Positions 7,815-15,316 of a stretch of DNA of 64,000 bases are shown piece after piece; the stretch's first letter is position 1; the number at the start of each line of letters is the position of its first letter. This stretch comes from Thalassobaculum sp. OXR-137 (GTDB lineage Bacteria > Pseudomonadota > Alphaproteobacteria > Thalassobaculales > Thalassobaculaceae). A program made the position numbers and the translations under genes. Where the stretch lies: contig NZ_CP139715.1 of assembly GCF_034377285.1 (NCBI RefSeq), forward strand, positions 4,138,001 to 4,202,000, in the 5' to 3' direction. Under the pieces are notes generated by a model that saw nothing but the letters and a program-made list of their open reading frames with translations, was not told the origin of the DNA and searched no databases.

Positions 7815-8924
7815 ATGTATGTCGCCGTCAAGGGTGGCGAGAAGGCCATCGAGAACTCCCAGAAGCTGCTCGCCGAGGAGCGCCGGGGCGACCCTAAGGT
7901 GCCCGAGCTCAGCCTCGACCAGATCCGCGAGCAGATGAGCCTCGCCGTCGACCGGGTGATGACCGAGGGCTCGCTCTACGACCCCGAGCTGGCCGCGCTG
8001 GCGATCAAGCAGGCGCGCGGCGACCTGCAGGAGGCGATCTTCCTGCTGCGCGCCTACCGCACCACCCTGCCCCGCTTCGGCGATGGCGAGCCGATCGACA
8101 CCGCCGAGATGAACGTCCGGCGCCGGATCTCCGCCACCTACAAGGATCTGCCCGGCGGCCAGGTGCTCGGCCCGAGTTTCGACTACACTCACCGGCTGCT
8201 CGATTTCGCGCTGGCCGCCGGCGACAACCGGCCGGCCGCCGAGATCGCCGCCGCCCCGGTGGAAGGCGGCATGCCGCGGGTGACCGAGATCCTGAACTAC
8301 GAGGGCCTGATCGAGACCGAGCAGCCGGACAATCCGAACGACCCGGTGTTTGATTTGACCCGCAACTCCCCGCGCTATCCGGCGGAGCGCGCCGCCCGGC
8401 TGCAGAACCTGGCGCGCGGCGACGAGGGCTTCCTGCTGGCGCTCGGCTACTCGACCCAGCGCGGCTACGGCAACAACCACCCCTTCGCCGGCGAGATCCG
8501 CATGGGCGAGGTCGCGGTCGAATTCGCGCCGGAGGAGCTCGGCTTCCCCATCGAAATCGGCGAGATCACCGTGACCGAGTGCCAGATGATCAACCAGTTC
8601 AAGGGCTCAGCCACCCAGCCGCCGCAATTCACCCAGGGCTACGGCCTGACCTTCGGCCATTGCGAGCGCAAGGCGATGTCCATGGCGCTGGTCGACCGGG
8701 CGCTGCGGGCGCGCGAGTTCGACGAGCCGATCGACGCCCCGGCCCAGGACGAGGAATTCGTCATGGCCCATTCCGACAATGTGGAGGCGTCCGGCTTCGT
8801 GCAGCACCTGAAGCTGCCGCACTACGTCGACTTCCAGGCCGAACTGGTCACAGTGCGGGCCCTGCGCAAGGCGTTCGAACAGCGTGCCGAAGACGCCGAG
8901 ACCGTCTCCGACGCGGCGGAATGA
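7815..8924 (+). CDS. phnI: C-P lyase core subunit PhnI
   Basis: This 369-residue protein is PhnI, which with PhnG, PhnH and PhnL displaces adenine from ATP to form ribose 1-phosphonate 5-triphosphate; PhnI alone is a nucleosidase. It begins MYVAVKGGEKAIENS, a hallmark of the family, and contains the conserved SFDYTHRLLDFAL and YGNNHPFAGEIRMGEV segments. Length is close to the Escherichia coli protein. The gene is tightly packed between phnH and phnJ. Confidence 0.95.
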   Translation: MYVAVKGGEKAIENSQKLLAEERRGDPKVPELSLDQIREQMSLAVDRVMTEGSLYDPELAALAIKQARGDLQEAIFLLRAYRTTLPRFGDGEPIDTAEMNVRRRISATYKDLPGGQVLGPSFDYTHRLLDFALAAGDNRPAAEIAAAPVEGGMPRVTEILNYEGLIETEQPDNPNDPVFDLTRNSPRYPAERAARLQNLARGDEGFLLALGYSTQRGYGNNHPFAGEIRMGEVAVEFAPEELGFPIEIGEITVTECQMINQFKGSATQPPQFTQGYGLTFGHCERKAMSMALVDRALRAREFDEPIDAPAQDEEFVMAHSDNVEASGFVQHLKLPHYVDFQAELVTVRALRKAFEQRAEDAETVSDAAE

Positions 8925-8935
8925 GGAACTGAGGA

Positions 8936-9886
8936 ATGGCTGACGTGATCGACCACCCGAGCCGCACCGCCGCCGCCGAGAAGCGCGCCGCGACCGGCTA
9001 CAACTTCGCCTATCTGGACGAGCAGACGAAGCGGATGATCCGCCGCGCGATCCTCAAGGGCGTCGCCGTCCCCGGCTACCAGGTGCCCTTCGGGTCCCGC
9101 GAGATGCCGCTGCCCTATGGCTGGGGCACCGGCGGCATCCAGGTGACCGCCGCCGTCATCGGCCCCGACGACACCCTGAAGGTCATCGACCAGGGGGCCG
9201 ACGACACCACCAACGCCGTCAACATCCGCAGCTTCTTCGCCAAGACCGCCGGCGTGGCGACGACGGAGAAGACGGTGGAGGCCTCGGTGATCCAGACCCG
9301 CCACCGCATCCCGGAGACGCCGCTGAGCGAGGACCAGATCCTGGTCTATCAGGTGCCGATCCCCGAGCCCCTGCGCTGGCTGGAGCCGCGCGAGACCGAG
9401 ACCCGCAAGATGCATGCGCTGGAGGAATACGGCGCGATGCATGTGAGCCTCTACGAGGACATCGCCAAATTCGGCCGCATCACCAAGTCGTACAACTACC
9501 CGGTCCGGGTGAACGGTCGCTACGTGATGTCGCCGAGCCCGATTCCGAAATTCGACAACCCGAAGATGGACCGCATGGCGGCCCTCCAGCTCTTCGGCGC
9601 CGGGCGCGAGAAGCGGATCTACGCCGTGCCGCCCTATACCGAGGTGAAGTCGCTCGATTTCGAGGATCACCCCTTCGCCATCGAGACCTGGGACGAGTGC
9701 TGCGCGCTCTGCGGCGCCGGCGACAGCTATCTCGACGAGGTCGTGACCGACGACAAGGGCGGCAAGATGTACGTCTGCTCCGACAGCGACTACTGCGAGC
9801 AGCGCCGCGAGGCGGGCCATGTGGGCGATGGCGGCGACAGCGCCTATGCCACCCGCGACAAGACCCCGGCAGGAGACGAGCAATGA
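8936..9886 (+). CDS. phnJ: C-P lyase radical-SAM subunit PhnJ
   Basis: This 316-residue enzyme cleaves the C-P bond of ribose 1-phosphonate 5-phosphate by radical SAM chemistry. The exact family cysteine pattern CX2CX21CX5C is present at Cys256, Cys259, Cys281 and Cys287. The conserved N-terminal NFAYLDEQTKRMIRRAILK and PYGWGTGGIQ regions are intact. It is about 35 residues longer than the Escherichia coli protein, mainly through a polar C-terminal tail and a slightly longer N-terminus. Its stop overlaps the phnK start (ATGA). Confidence 0.96.
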   Translation: MADVIDHPSRTAAAEKRAATGYNFAYLDEQTKRMIRRAILKGVAVPGYQVPFGSREMPLPYGWGTGGIQVTAAVIGPDDTLKVIDQGADDTTNAVNIRSFFAKTAGVATTEKTVEASVIQTRHRIPETPLSEDQILVYQVPIPEPLRWLEPRETETRKMHALEEYGAMHVSLYEDIAKFGRITKSYNYPVRVNGRYVMSPSPIPKFDNPKMDRMAALQLFGAGREKRIYAVPPYTEVKSLDFEDHPFAIETWDECCALCGAGDSYLDEVVTDDKGGKMYVCSDSDYCEQRREAGHVGDGGDSAYATRDKTPAGDEQ

Positions 9887-10680
9887 GCGCCGAACCCGCT
9901 TTCCGAATGCCCGACCCGCTGCTGCAGGTGCGGGGCCTGACCCACCGCTACGGCCCGCATATCGGCTGCCGCGACGTGTCCTTCGACCTGTATCCGGGCG
10001 AGGTCCTCGGCATCGTCGGCGAGTCCGGTTCGGGCAAGACCACGCTGCTGAAATGCATCTCCGGCCAGATGGAGCCGACGGAAGGTTCCGTCGAATACGA
10101 GACCCGCGACGCCGGCCTGATCGACCTGTTCGCGATGAGCGAGGCGCGCCGCCGGCTGCTGATGCGCACCGACTGGGGCATCGTCTACCAGAACCCGCGC
10201 GACGGCCTGCGTATGCGGGTCTCCGCCGGCGCCAATGTGGGCGAACGGCTGATGGCGATCGGCGACCGGCATTACGGCCATATCCGCTCCGAGGCGGTCG
10301 ACTGGCTGGAACGGGTGGAGATGGATATCGGCCGCATCGACGACATGCCGCACACCTTCTCCGGCGGCATGCAGCAGCGCCTGCAGATCGCCCGTAATCT
10401 GGTCACCAAGCCGCGGCTGGTGTTCATGGACGAGCCGACCTCCGGCCTGGACGTGTCGGTGCAGGCCCGCCTGCTCGACTTGGTGCGCGGCCTGGTTCGG
10501 ACGCTGGGCATCGCCTGCGTGATCGTGACCCACGATCTTGGCGTGGTCCGGCTGCTGTCGCACCGGCTGATGGTGATGAAGGGCGGCAACGTGGTGGAGA
10601 GCGGCCTGACCGATCAGGTGCTCGACGACCCGCAGCACCCCTACACCCAGCTTCTCGTCTCCTCGATCCTTCCGGTGTGA
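9883..10680 (+). CDS. phnK: C-P lyase ABC-type ATPase PhnK
   Basis: This 265-residue ABC-fold ATPase binds the C-P lyase core and is not a transporter subunit. Walker A (GESGSGKTT), signature (FSGGMQQRLQIARNL) and Walker B (LVFMDEPTSG) are all present. The ATG at 9883 overlaps the phnJ stop, which fixes the start; longer in-frame readings would run through phnJ. phnL follows after 4 bases. Confidence 0.94.
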   Translation: MSAEPAFRMPDPLLQVRGLTHRYGPHIGCRDVSFDLYPGEVLGIVGESGSGKTTLLKCISGQMEPTEGSVEYETRDAGLIDLFAMSEARRRLLMRTDWGIVYQNPRDGLRMRVSAGANVGERLMAIGDRHYGHIRSEAVDWLERVEMDIGRIDDMPHTFSGGMQQRLQIARNLVTKPRLVFMDEPTSGLDVSVQARLLDLVRGLVRTLGIACVIVTHDLGVVRLLSHRLMVMKGGNVVESGLTDQVLDDPQHPYTQLLVSSILPV

Positions 10681-10684
10681 TGCC

Positions 10685-11398
10685 ATGACCCAGCTCGACG
10701 ACACCGTGATGCTCCACGCCCAGGGGCTCTCCAAGCACTTCATCCTGCACAACCAGGGCGGGGTGAAGATCGACGTGTTCGAGAAGGTGGAGTTCACCGC
10801 CCGCCAGGGCGAATGCGTGATCCTGGCCGGCCCGTCCGGCTCCGGCAAATCCACCCTGCTGCGCTCGCTCTACGCCAACTACAAGCCGCAGGCCGGATCA
10901 ATCTATGTCCGCCACGGCGAGGCCTGGGTCGATCTCTGCGCCGCCCGGCCGTTCCAGATCATGGAGATCCGCCGCGACACGCTCGGCTATGTCAGCCAAT
11001 TCCTGCGGGTAATCCCGCGTGTGGCGACCCTGGACCTCGTCTGCGAGCCGCTGATCGGCCAGGGTCTCAGTGCCGAGGGCGCAAAGGAGCGGGCGTCGAC
11101 GATCCTCGCCCGCCTGCGCATTCCCGAAGCGCTCTGGTCGCTGCCACCGTCGACCTTCTCCGGCGGCGAGCAGCAGCGCGTGAACATCGCCATGACCTTC
11201 GTGCAGGACTATCCGATCCTGCTGCTGGACGAGCCGACCGCCTCGCTGGACAAGGACAACCGCGAGACCGTCATCGCCCTGATCAACGAAGCCAAGGCCC
11301 GTGGCGCGGCGATCATCGGAATCTTCCACGATGCCGAGGTGCGCGAGGCCGTCGGCACCCGGTCCTACGACGTCACCGAAGCGAGACAGGCCGCATGA
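10685..11398 (+). CDS. phnL: C-P lyase ABC-type ATPase PhnL
   Basis: This 237-residue second ABC ATPase of the C-P lyase pathway has Walker A (GPSGSGKST), signature (FSGGEQQRVNIAMTF) and Walker B (ILLLDEPTASLD). PhnL is required with PhnGHI for the first step and associates with PhnK on the complex. The C-terminus overlaps phnM by ATGA. Known family members have no membrane partner, which agrees with the absence of permease genes here. Confidence 0.93.
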   Translation: MTQLDDTVMLHAQGLSKHFILHNQGGVKIDVFEKVEFTARQGECVILAGPSGSGKSTLLRSLYANYKPQAGSIYVRHGEAWVDLCAARPFQIMEIRRDTLGYVSQFLRVIPRVATLDLVCEPLIGQGLSAEGAKERASTILARLRIPEALWSLPPSTFSGGEQQRVNIAMTFVQDYPILLLDEPTASLDKDNRETVIALINEAKARGAAIIGIFHDAEVREAVGTRSYDVTEARQAA

Positions 11399-12540
11399 AC
11401 CACACCGTCACCCTGACCAACGCGCAGATCGTCCTCGACGACGAGATCGTCCTCGGCACCCTGCGGATCGAGAACGGACGCATCGCCGATGTCAGCAGCG
11501 GCGGCACCGGCGTGACCGCGGCCGACGACCTGGAGGGCGACTATCTCTGCCCCGGCCTGGTGGAGCTGCATACCGACAATCTGGAGAAGCACGTCCAGCC
11601 GCGCCCGAAGGTGAAGTGGCCGACCTCCTCGGCGCTGCTCGCCCATGACGCCCAGGTGGTCGCCTCCGGGATCACGACGGTGCTCGACGCCATCGCCGTG
11701 GGCGGCACCCTGAGCGAGGATGTGCGCGACTATCTGGTGCGGGAATCCTCCGAGGCGATCCACGCCTTCCGGGCCGACGGCCTGCTGCGCGCCGACCACC
11801 ACCTGCACATGCGCTGCGAGGTGGCGCATAAGGACGTGCTGACCCTGTTCGAGCCGTTCAAGAACGACCCGCTGGTGAAGCTGGTCTCGCTCATGGACCA
11901 CACCCCGGGGCAGCGACAGTTCGTGAACCTTGAGAAGCTGCGGGTCTACTACAAGGGCCGCCACCACCTGGACGATGCCGCCTTCGAGCAGATGATCATC
12001 GACCGCAAGGAGGCGCAGGTCCTCTATTCGGACAAGCACCGCCGGATCCTGGTCGAGATGGCGCACGAGGCCGGCTATCCCCTCGCCAGCCATGACGACG
12101 CCACCGTCGAGCATGTGGACGAGGCCGCCGAGCTGGGCCTGACCATCAGCGAGTTTCCCACGACCCTGGAGGCCGCGAAGGCCGCCCACGACAAGGGGCT
12201 GCGCACCATCATGGGCGGGCCGAACGTGGTCCGCGGCGGCTCCCATTCCGGCAACGTCTCGGCCGGCGAACTGGCCGAGGCCGGCGTCCTCGACTGCCTG
12301 TCCAGCGACTACGTGCCGGCGAGCCTGCTGCACGGCGCGCTGCTGCTGAACAGCCAGCACGGCATCGCCCTGCCGAAGGCGCTGGCGACCGTCACCAGCA
12401 ACCCGGCGGCGATGGTCGGCATGGACGACCGCGGAAAGATCGAGACCGGACGGCGGGCCGATCTGGTGCGGTTCCGGCCGCTGCCGGACGGGGTGCCGGC
12501 GGTCCGGCGGGTGTGGCGCGAAGGGATGCGGGTGCTGTGA
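11395..12540 (+). CDS. phnM: Alpha-D-ribose 1-methylphosphonate 5-triphosphate diphosphatase PhnM
   Basis: This 381-residue amidohydrolase-superfamily enzyme removes pyrophosphate from ribose 1-phosphonate 5-triphosphate. Metal-ligand regions are visible: LVELHTDNLEKH near residue 58, DHHLHMRCEV, and MDHTPGQRQF, with SHDDAT near the C-terminal half. The start overlaps the phnL stop and its own stop overlaps the next ATG by one base, so it is translationally coupled on both sides. Confidence 0.94.
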   Translation: MNHTVTLTNAQIVLDDEIVLGTLRIENGRIADVSSGGTGVTAADDLEGDYLCPGLVELHTDNLEKHVQPRPKVKWPTSSALLAHDAQVVASGITTVLDAIAVGGTLSEDVRDYLVRESSEAIHAFRADGLLRADHHLHMRCEVAHKDVLTLFEPFKNDPLVKLVSLMDHTPGQRQFVNLEKLRVYYKGRHHLDDAAFEQMIIDRKEAQVLYSDKHRRILVEMAHEAGYPLASHDDATVEHVDEAAELGLTISEFPTTLEAAKAAHDKGLRTIMGGPNVVRGGSHSGNVSAGELAEAGVLDCLSSDYVPASLLHGALLLNSQHGIALPKALATVTSNPAAMVGMDDRGKIETGRRADLVRFRPLPDGVPAVRRVWREGMRVL

Positions 12541-13175
12541 TGGACGGCCTGAAATCGAACCCGAAGAAGCTGAAGGCGGACGGCCCGCTGATCCATCCGG
12601 ACGCCCATGTGCAGGACAGCACCTTCGGCGCCTGGACCGAGGTCGGCGCGCGCACCAGCGTTGTGGAGAGCAGCTTCGGCGACTACAGCTACGTCGTCTC
12701 CGACAGCCAGATCATCTACACGACGGTCGGCAAGTTCGCGAACATCGCCTCCCACACCCGGATCAACCCGGGCAACCACCCCCACTGGCGCGCCAGCCTG
12801 CACCATTTCATGTACCGCTCGGCCTCCTACGACCTGGGCGAGGATGACGGCGCGTTCTTCGACTGGCGCCGCGACCATCACTGCACCATCGGCCACGACA
12901 CCTGGATCGGCCACGGCGCGGTGATCATGGGCGGGGTGAGCGTCGGCGACGGCGCCATCATCGGCTCCGGCGCGATCGTCACCAAGGACGTGCCGGCCTA
13001 CACGATCGTGGTCGGCAATCCGGGCCGGGTGCTGCGCCGCCGGGTCTCCGAGGCGGTGGAAGAGAAGTTGCGCCGGATCGCCTGGTGGGACTGGAGCCAC
13101 GACCTGCTGCGCGAGCGCATGGAGGACTTCCGCTCCCTGGAGGCCGAGGCCTTCGCCGAAAAATACGCGGACTGA
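12540..13175 (+). CDS. Phosphonate-cluster hexapeptide-repeat acyltransferase
   Basis: This 211-residue protein has left-handed beta-helix hexapeptide repeats and resembles the xenobiotic/chloramphenicol acetyltransferase group often found in phn operons (the family TIGR03308 describes such proteins). HDTWIGHGAVIMGGVSVGDG and the following repeats form the coil, and the acceptor-region HH occurs in RRDHHCTIGHD. It probably acetylates or otherwise modifies a phosphonate or an intermediate; it may stand in for PhnO, which is not present. The start overlaps the phnM stop. Confidence 0.85.
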   Translation: MDGLKSNPKKLKADGPLIHPDAHVQDSTFGAWTEVGARTSVVESSFGDYSYVVSDSQIIYTTVGKFANIASHTRINPGNHPHWRASLHHFMYRSASYDLGEDDGAFFDWRRDHHCTIGHDTWIGHGAVIMGGVSVGDGAIIGSGAIVTKDVPAYTIVVGNPGRVLRRRVSEAVEEKLRRIAWWDWSHDLLRERMEDFRSLEAEAFAEKYAD

Positions 13176-13182
13176 CCGGCAG

Positions 13183-13761
13183 ATGACCAAACATACTGGG
13201 GGGCGGGGCACCCTCATCCTGGTGGTCGGACCGTCCGGGGCCGGCAAAGACACCCTGATCGACGCCGCAAAAGCCGCGCTGGCGGACGATCCCCGCTTCC
13301 ACTTCCCCCGGCGCGACATCACCCGCCCGGCCGAGGCCGGCGGCGAGGACCACAATCCGGTCGATGCCGCCACCTTCGAGTCCCGCAAGGCCGACGGCGC
13401 CTATGCTTTGTGCTGGGGCGCCCACGAACTGTTCTACGGCGTGCCGGCCGCCATCGCCGACTGTCTGGCCGCCGGGGTGTCGGTGGTGGTGAACGTGTCC
13501 CGCTCGGTGATCGACCAGGCCCGCGAGACCTTCCCGCCGACCGCCGTGGTCAGCCTGTCGGTCCCCGAAGACGTCCTGCGCCGGCGCCTGACCTCCCGGG
13601 GCCGGGAGAGTGCGGAGCAGATCGAAGCCCGGGTCGCCCGCGCCGCCGCGGTACCGGTCTCCGGACCGAACGTGTTCGAGGTGGTCAACGACGACACGGT
13701 GGAGACGGCGGTCGCCCGGTTCCTCGCAGCCCTGCACGACGCCGCCGAGCTTCAGCAATAG
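13183..13761 (+). CDS. phnN: Ribose 1,5-bisphosphate phosphokinase PhnN
   Basis: This 192-residue guanylate-kinase-like enzyme phosphorylates ribose 1,5-bisphosphate to PRPP, the last step linking the C-P lyase product to nucleotide metabolism. The P-loop GPSGAGKDT is at residues 16-24, and RRDITRPAEAGGEDH is the typical substrate-binding stretch. It ends the phn operon, 7 bases after the hexapeptide transferase. No PhnP-type phosphodiesterase is visible in the operon. Confidence 0.93.
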   Translation: MTKHTGGRGTLILVVGPSGAGKDTLIDAAKAALADDPRFHFPRRDITRPAEAGGEDHNPVDAATFESRKADGAYALCWGAHELFYGVPAAIADCLAAGVSVVVNVSRSVIDQARETFPPTAVVSLSVPEDVLRRRLTSRGRESAEQIEARVARAAAVPVSGPNVFEVVNDDTVETAVARFLAALHDAAELQQ

Positions 13762-13820
13762 GCGGAAGCGGACCACACCGCATCTTGCGCCGGGCAAGAA
13801 TCCGGTTACCGTCGCGCCCC

Positions 13821-14855
13821 ATGAAAACAGACGTTGATTACATTTTCGGCGAGACCCTGCCCGAGCCGGGCACGGCCATGGAAGTCGCTCCCGGAATCCG
13901 CTGGATCCGGATGCCCCTGCCCTTCGCCCTCGACCACGTGAACCTGTTCCTGCTGGATGACGGCGAGGACGGCTGGGTTCTGGTGGATACCGGTGCCGCG
14001 CTGAAGCCGACCCAGGACCTGTGGGAACTGGTGCTGGCGAACGAGCTCCAGGGCAAGCCGATCACGCAGATCATCGTCACCCATTTCCACCCGGACCACG
14101 TCGGCAATGCCGGCTGGCTGCAGGAGCGCACCGGCGCGCCGTTGTGGATGAGCCGCACCGAATGGCTGTCCGCCCGGGTCAACCGCGCCGAGCCGCCGGA
14201 GCAGTTCCAGCAATACGCGCCGGATTTCTACAGCCGCGCCGGGCTCTCCGACCTGCTGGTCGCCGAGCTGCGCGACCTCGGCAACCACTTCCACAGCCTG
14301 GTCTCGCCGGTGCCGCCGATCTACCGGCGGATCAGCGAGGAGACGGCGCTGGAGATCGGCGGCCGGACCTGGGTTCCGATCCTGTCCGGCGGCCACTCTC
14401 CGGAGCATATCTGCCTGTACTGCCCGGACGACAACATGGTGCTGGGGGGAGACTTCCTACTGCCGCGGATCTCGCCCAACGTGTCGGTCTGGTGGAACGA
14501 GCCGGAGGGCAACCCGCTGGCCGACTACATCCGGTTCCTGCAGAACCTGGATTACATGGAGGACGACATCCTGGTGTTGCCGTCCCACGACCGGCCCTAT
14601 CGCGGCCTGCACGAGCGCCGCGCCGACCTGATCGCCCACCACGAGGAGCGGTTCGATCTGGCGCTGGAGGTCTGTGCCGAGCCGTCCACGGCGGCGGATG
14701 TCATGTACACGATGTTCAAACGCCAGCTCGACGCCCACCAGAGCCGCTTCGCCATCGGCGAGGCGCTGGCCCATCTGAACTACCTGGTGGAAGACGGCCA
14801 GCTCGAGCGCAGCCTGGATGAGAATGGGGTGTGGCGCTACCGGGCGGAGGCGTGA
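13821..14855 (+). CDS. MBL-fold metallo-hydrolase
   Basis: This 344-residue protein has the metallo-beta-lactamase metal motif HFHPDH (His88, His90, Asp92, His93), followed by SGGHSPEH, GGDFLLP and LPSHDRPY for the remaining ligands. It is not the PhnP phosphodiesterase type by length and has an extra C-terminal helical region (about residues 260-344) seen in hydroxyacylglutathione-hydrolase-like and lactonase-like members. The start is the ATG at 13821, 59 bases past phnN. Whether it shares the phn transcript is open. Substrate unknown. Confidence 0.85.
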   Translation: MKTDVDYIFGETLPEPGTAMEVAPGIRWIRMPLPFALDHVNLFLLDDGEDGWVLVDTGAALKPTQDLWELVLANELQGKPITQIIVTHFHPDHVGNAGWLQERTGAPLWMSRTEWLSARVNRAEPPEQFQQYAPDFYSRAGLSDLLVAELRDLGNHFHSLVSPVPPIYRRISEETALEIGGRTWVPILSGGHSPEHICLYCPDDNMVLGGDFLLPRISPNVSVWWNEPEGNPLADYIRFLQNLDYMEDDILVLPSHDRPYRGLHERRADLIAHHEERFDLALEVCAEPSTAADVMYTMFKRQLDAHQSRFAIGEALAHLNYLVEDGQLERSLDENGVWRYRAEA

Positions 14856-15316
14856 GGAGTTTTCCGCTCCTCTTCCTCCCTCGCACACTCCCGTCTCTTT
14901 CACTCACTCCCCGGACTTTGTTCCGGGGCAAGAGGTCCGCATGGTTGGCGCCGAGAACCAATGCTCCAACGACGAAGCGTGCCTTGGCCCTGCCCCGGAC
15001 TGAATCCGGGGAGTGAGTGAAGGGTGGCTGAAAGGACAGGAAGAATGTCTCCCCAGCCTTGCTCCGGAATCCTTCCGAACGCTCCAGCGCCTCCCATCCT
15101 CGATCCCGGCGCAAGGCCGGGAAGACGCCAAGGCAAAAAGTACCGCCACAGAAGCCCCTCGAACCGGCACCCGGATTCGTGGAATACTGACCGTTAGCGG
15201 CACCGATTCCGATCGGACCGCGCCCGGAGGAGCGGAAAACCGTCCCCGGTTTGGGAGGAACACCCCGGACGACAGCGAACCACCCGCTCGGGCGCGGTGA
15301 CAGGAGGGTTTTTCCC
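14856..15316. other. 461-base intergenic region upstream of the PEPC homologue
   Basis: This gap holds a family A foldback repeat (14901-15020) and a small hairpin (tcccggc / gccggga, 15104-15122). The remainder, about 190 bases up to the AGGAGG site at 15302, shows no coding sequence I can support and presumably carries the promoter of the next gene. Confidence 0.6.
14901..15020. repeat. Family A intergenic foldback repeat, copy 1
   Basis: Left arm (14901-14930) and right arm (14991-15019) are near-perfect inverted copies containing ccccgga...tccgggg, so each arm is also a hairpin by itself. About 60 unrelated bases separate them. The copy begins 45 bases after the MBL hydrolase stop. Related copies are at 18202-18302 and 47238-47318. 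Confidence 0.8.

Noticed and set aside
9883-11398. phnK and phnL as a nutrient ABC transporter
   Set aside because: No permease or binding protein accompanies them and their sequences fit the C-P lyase-bound ATPases.
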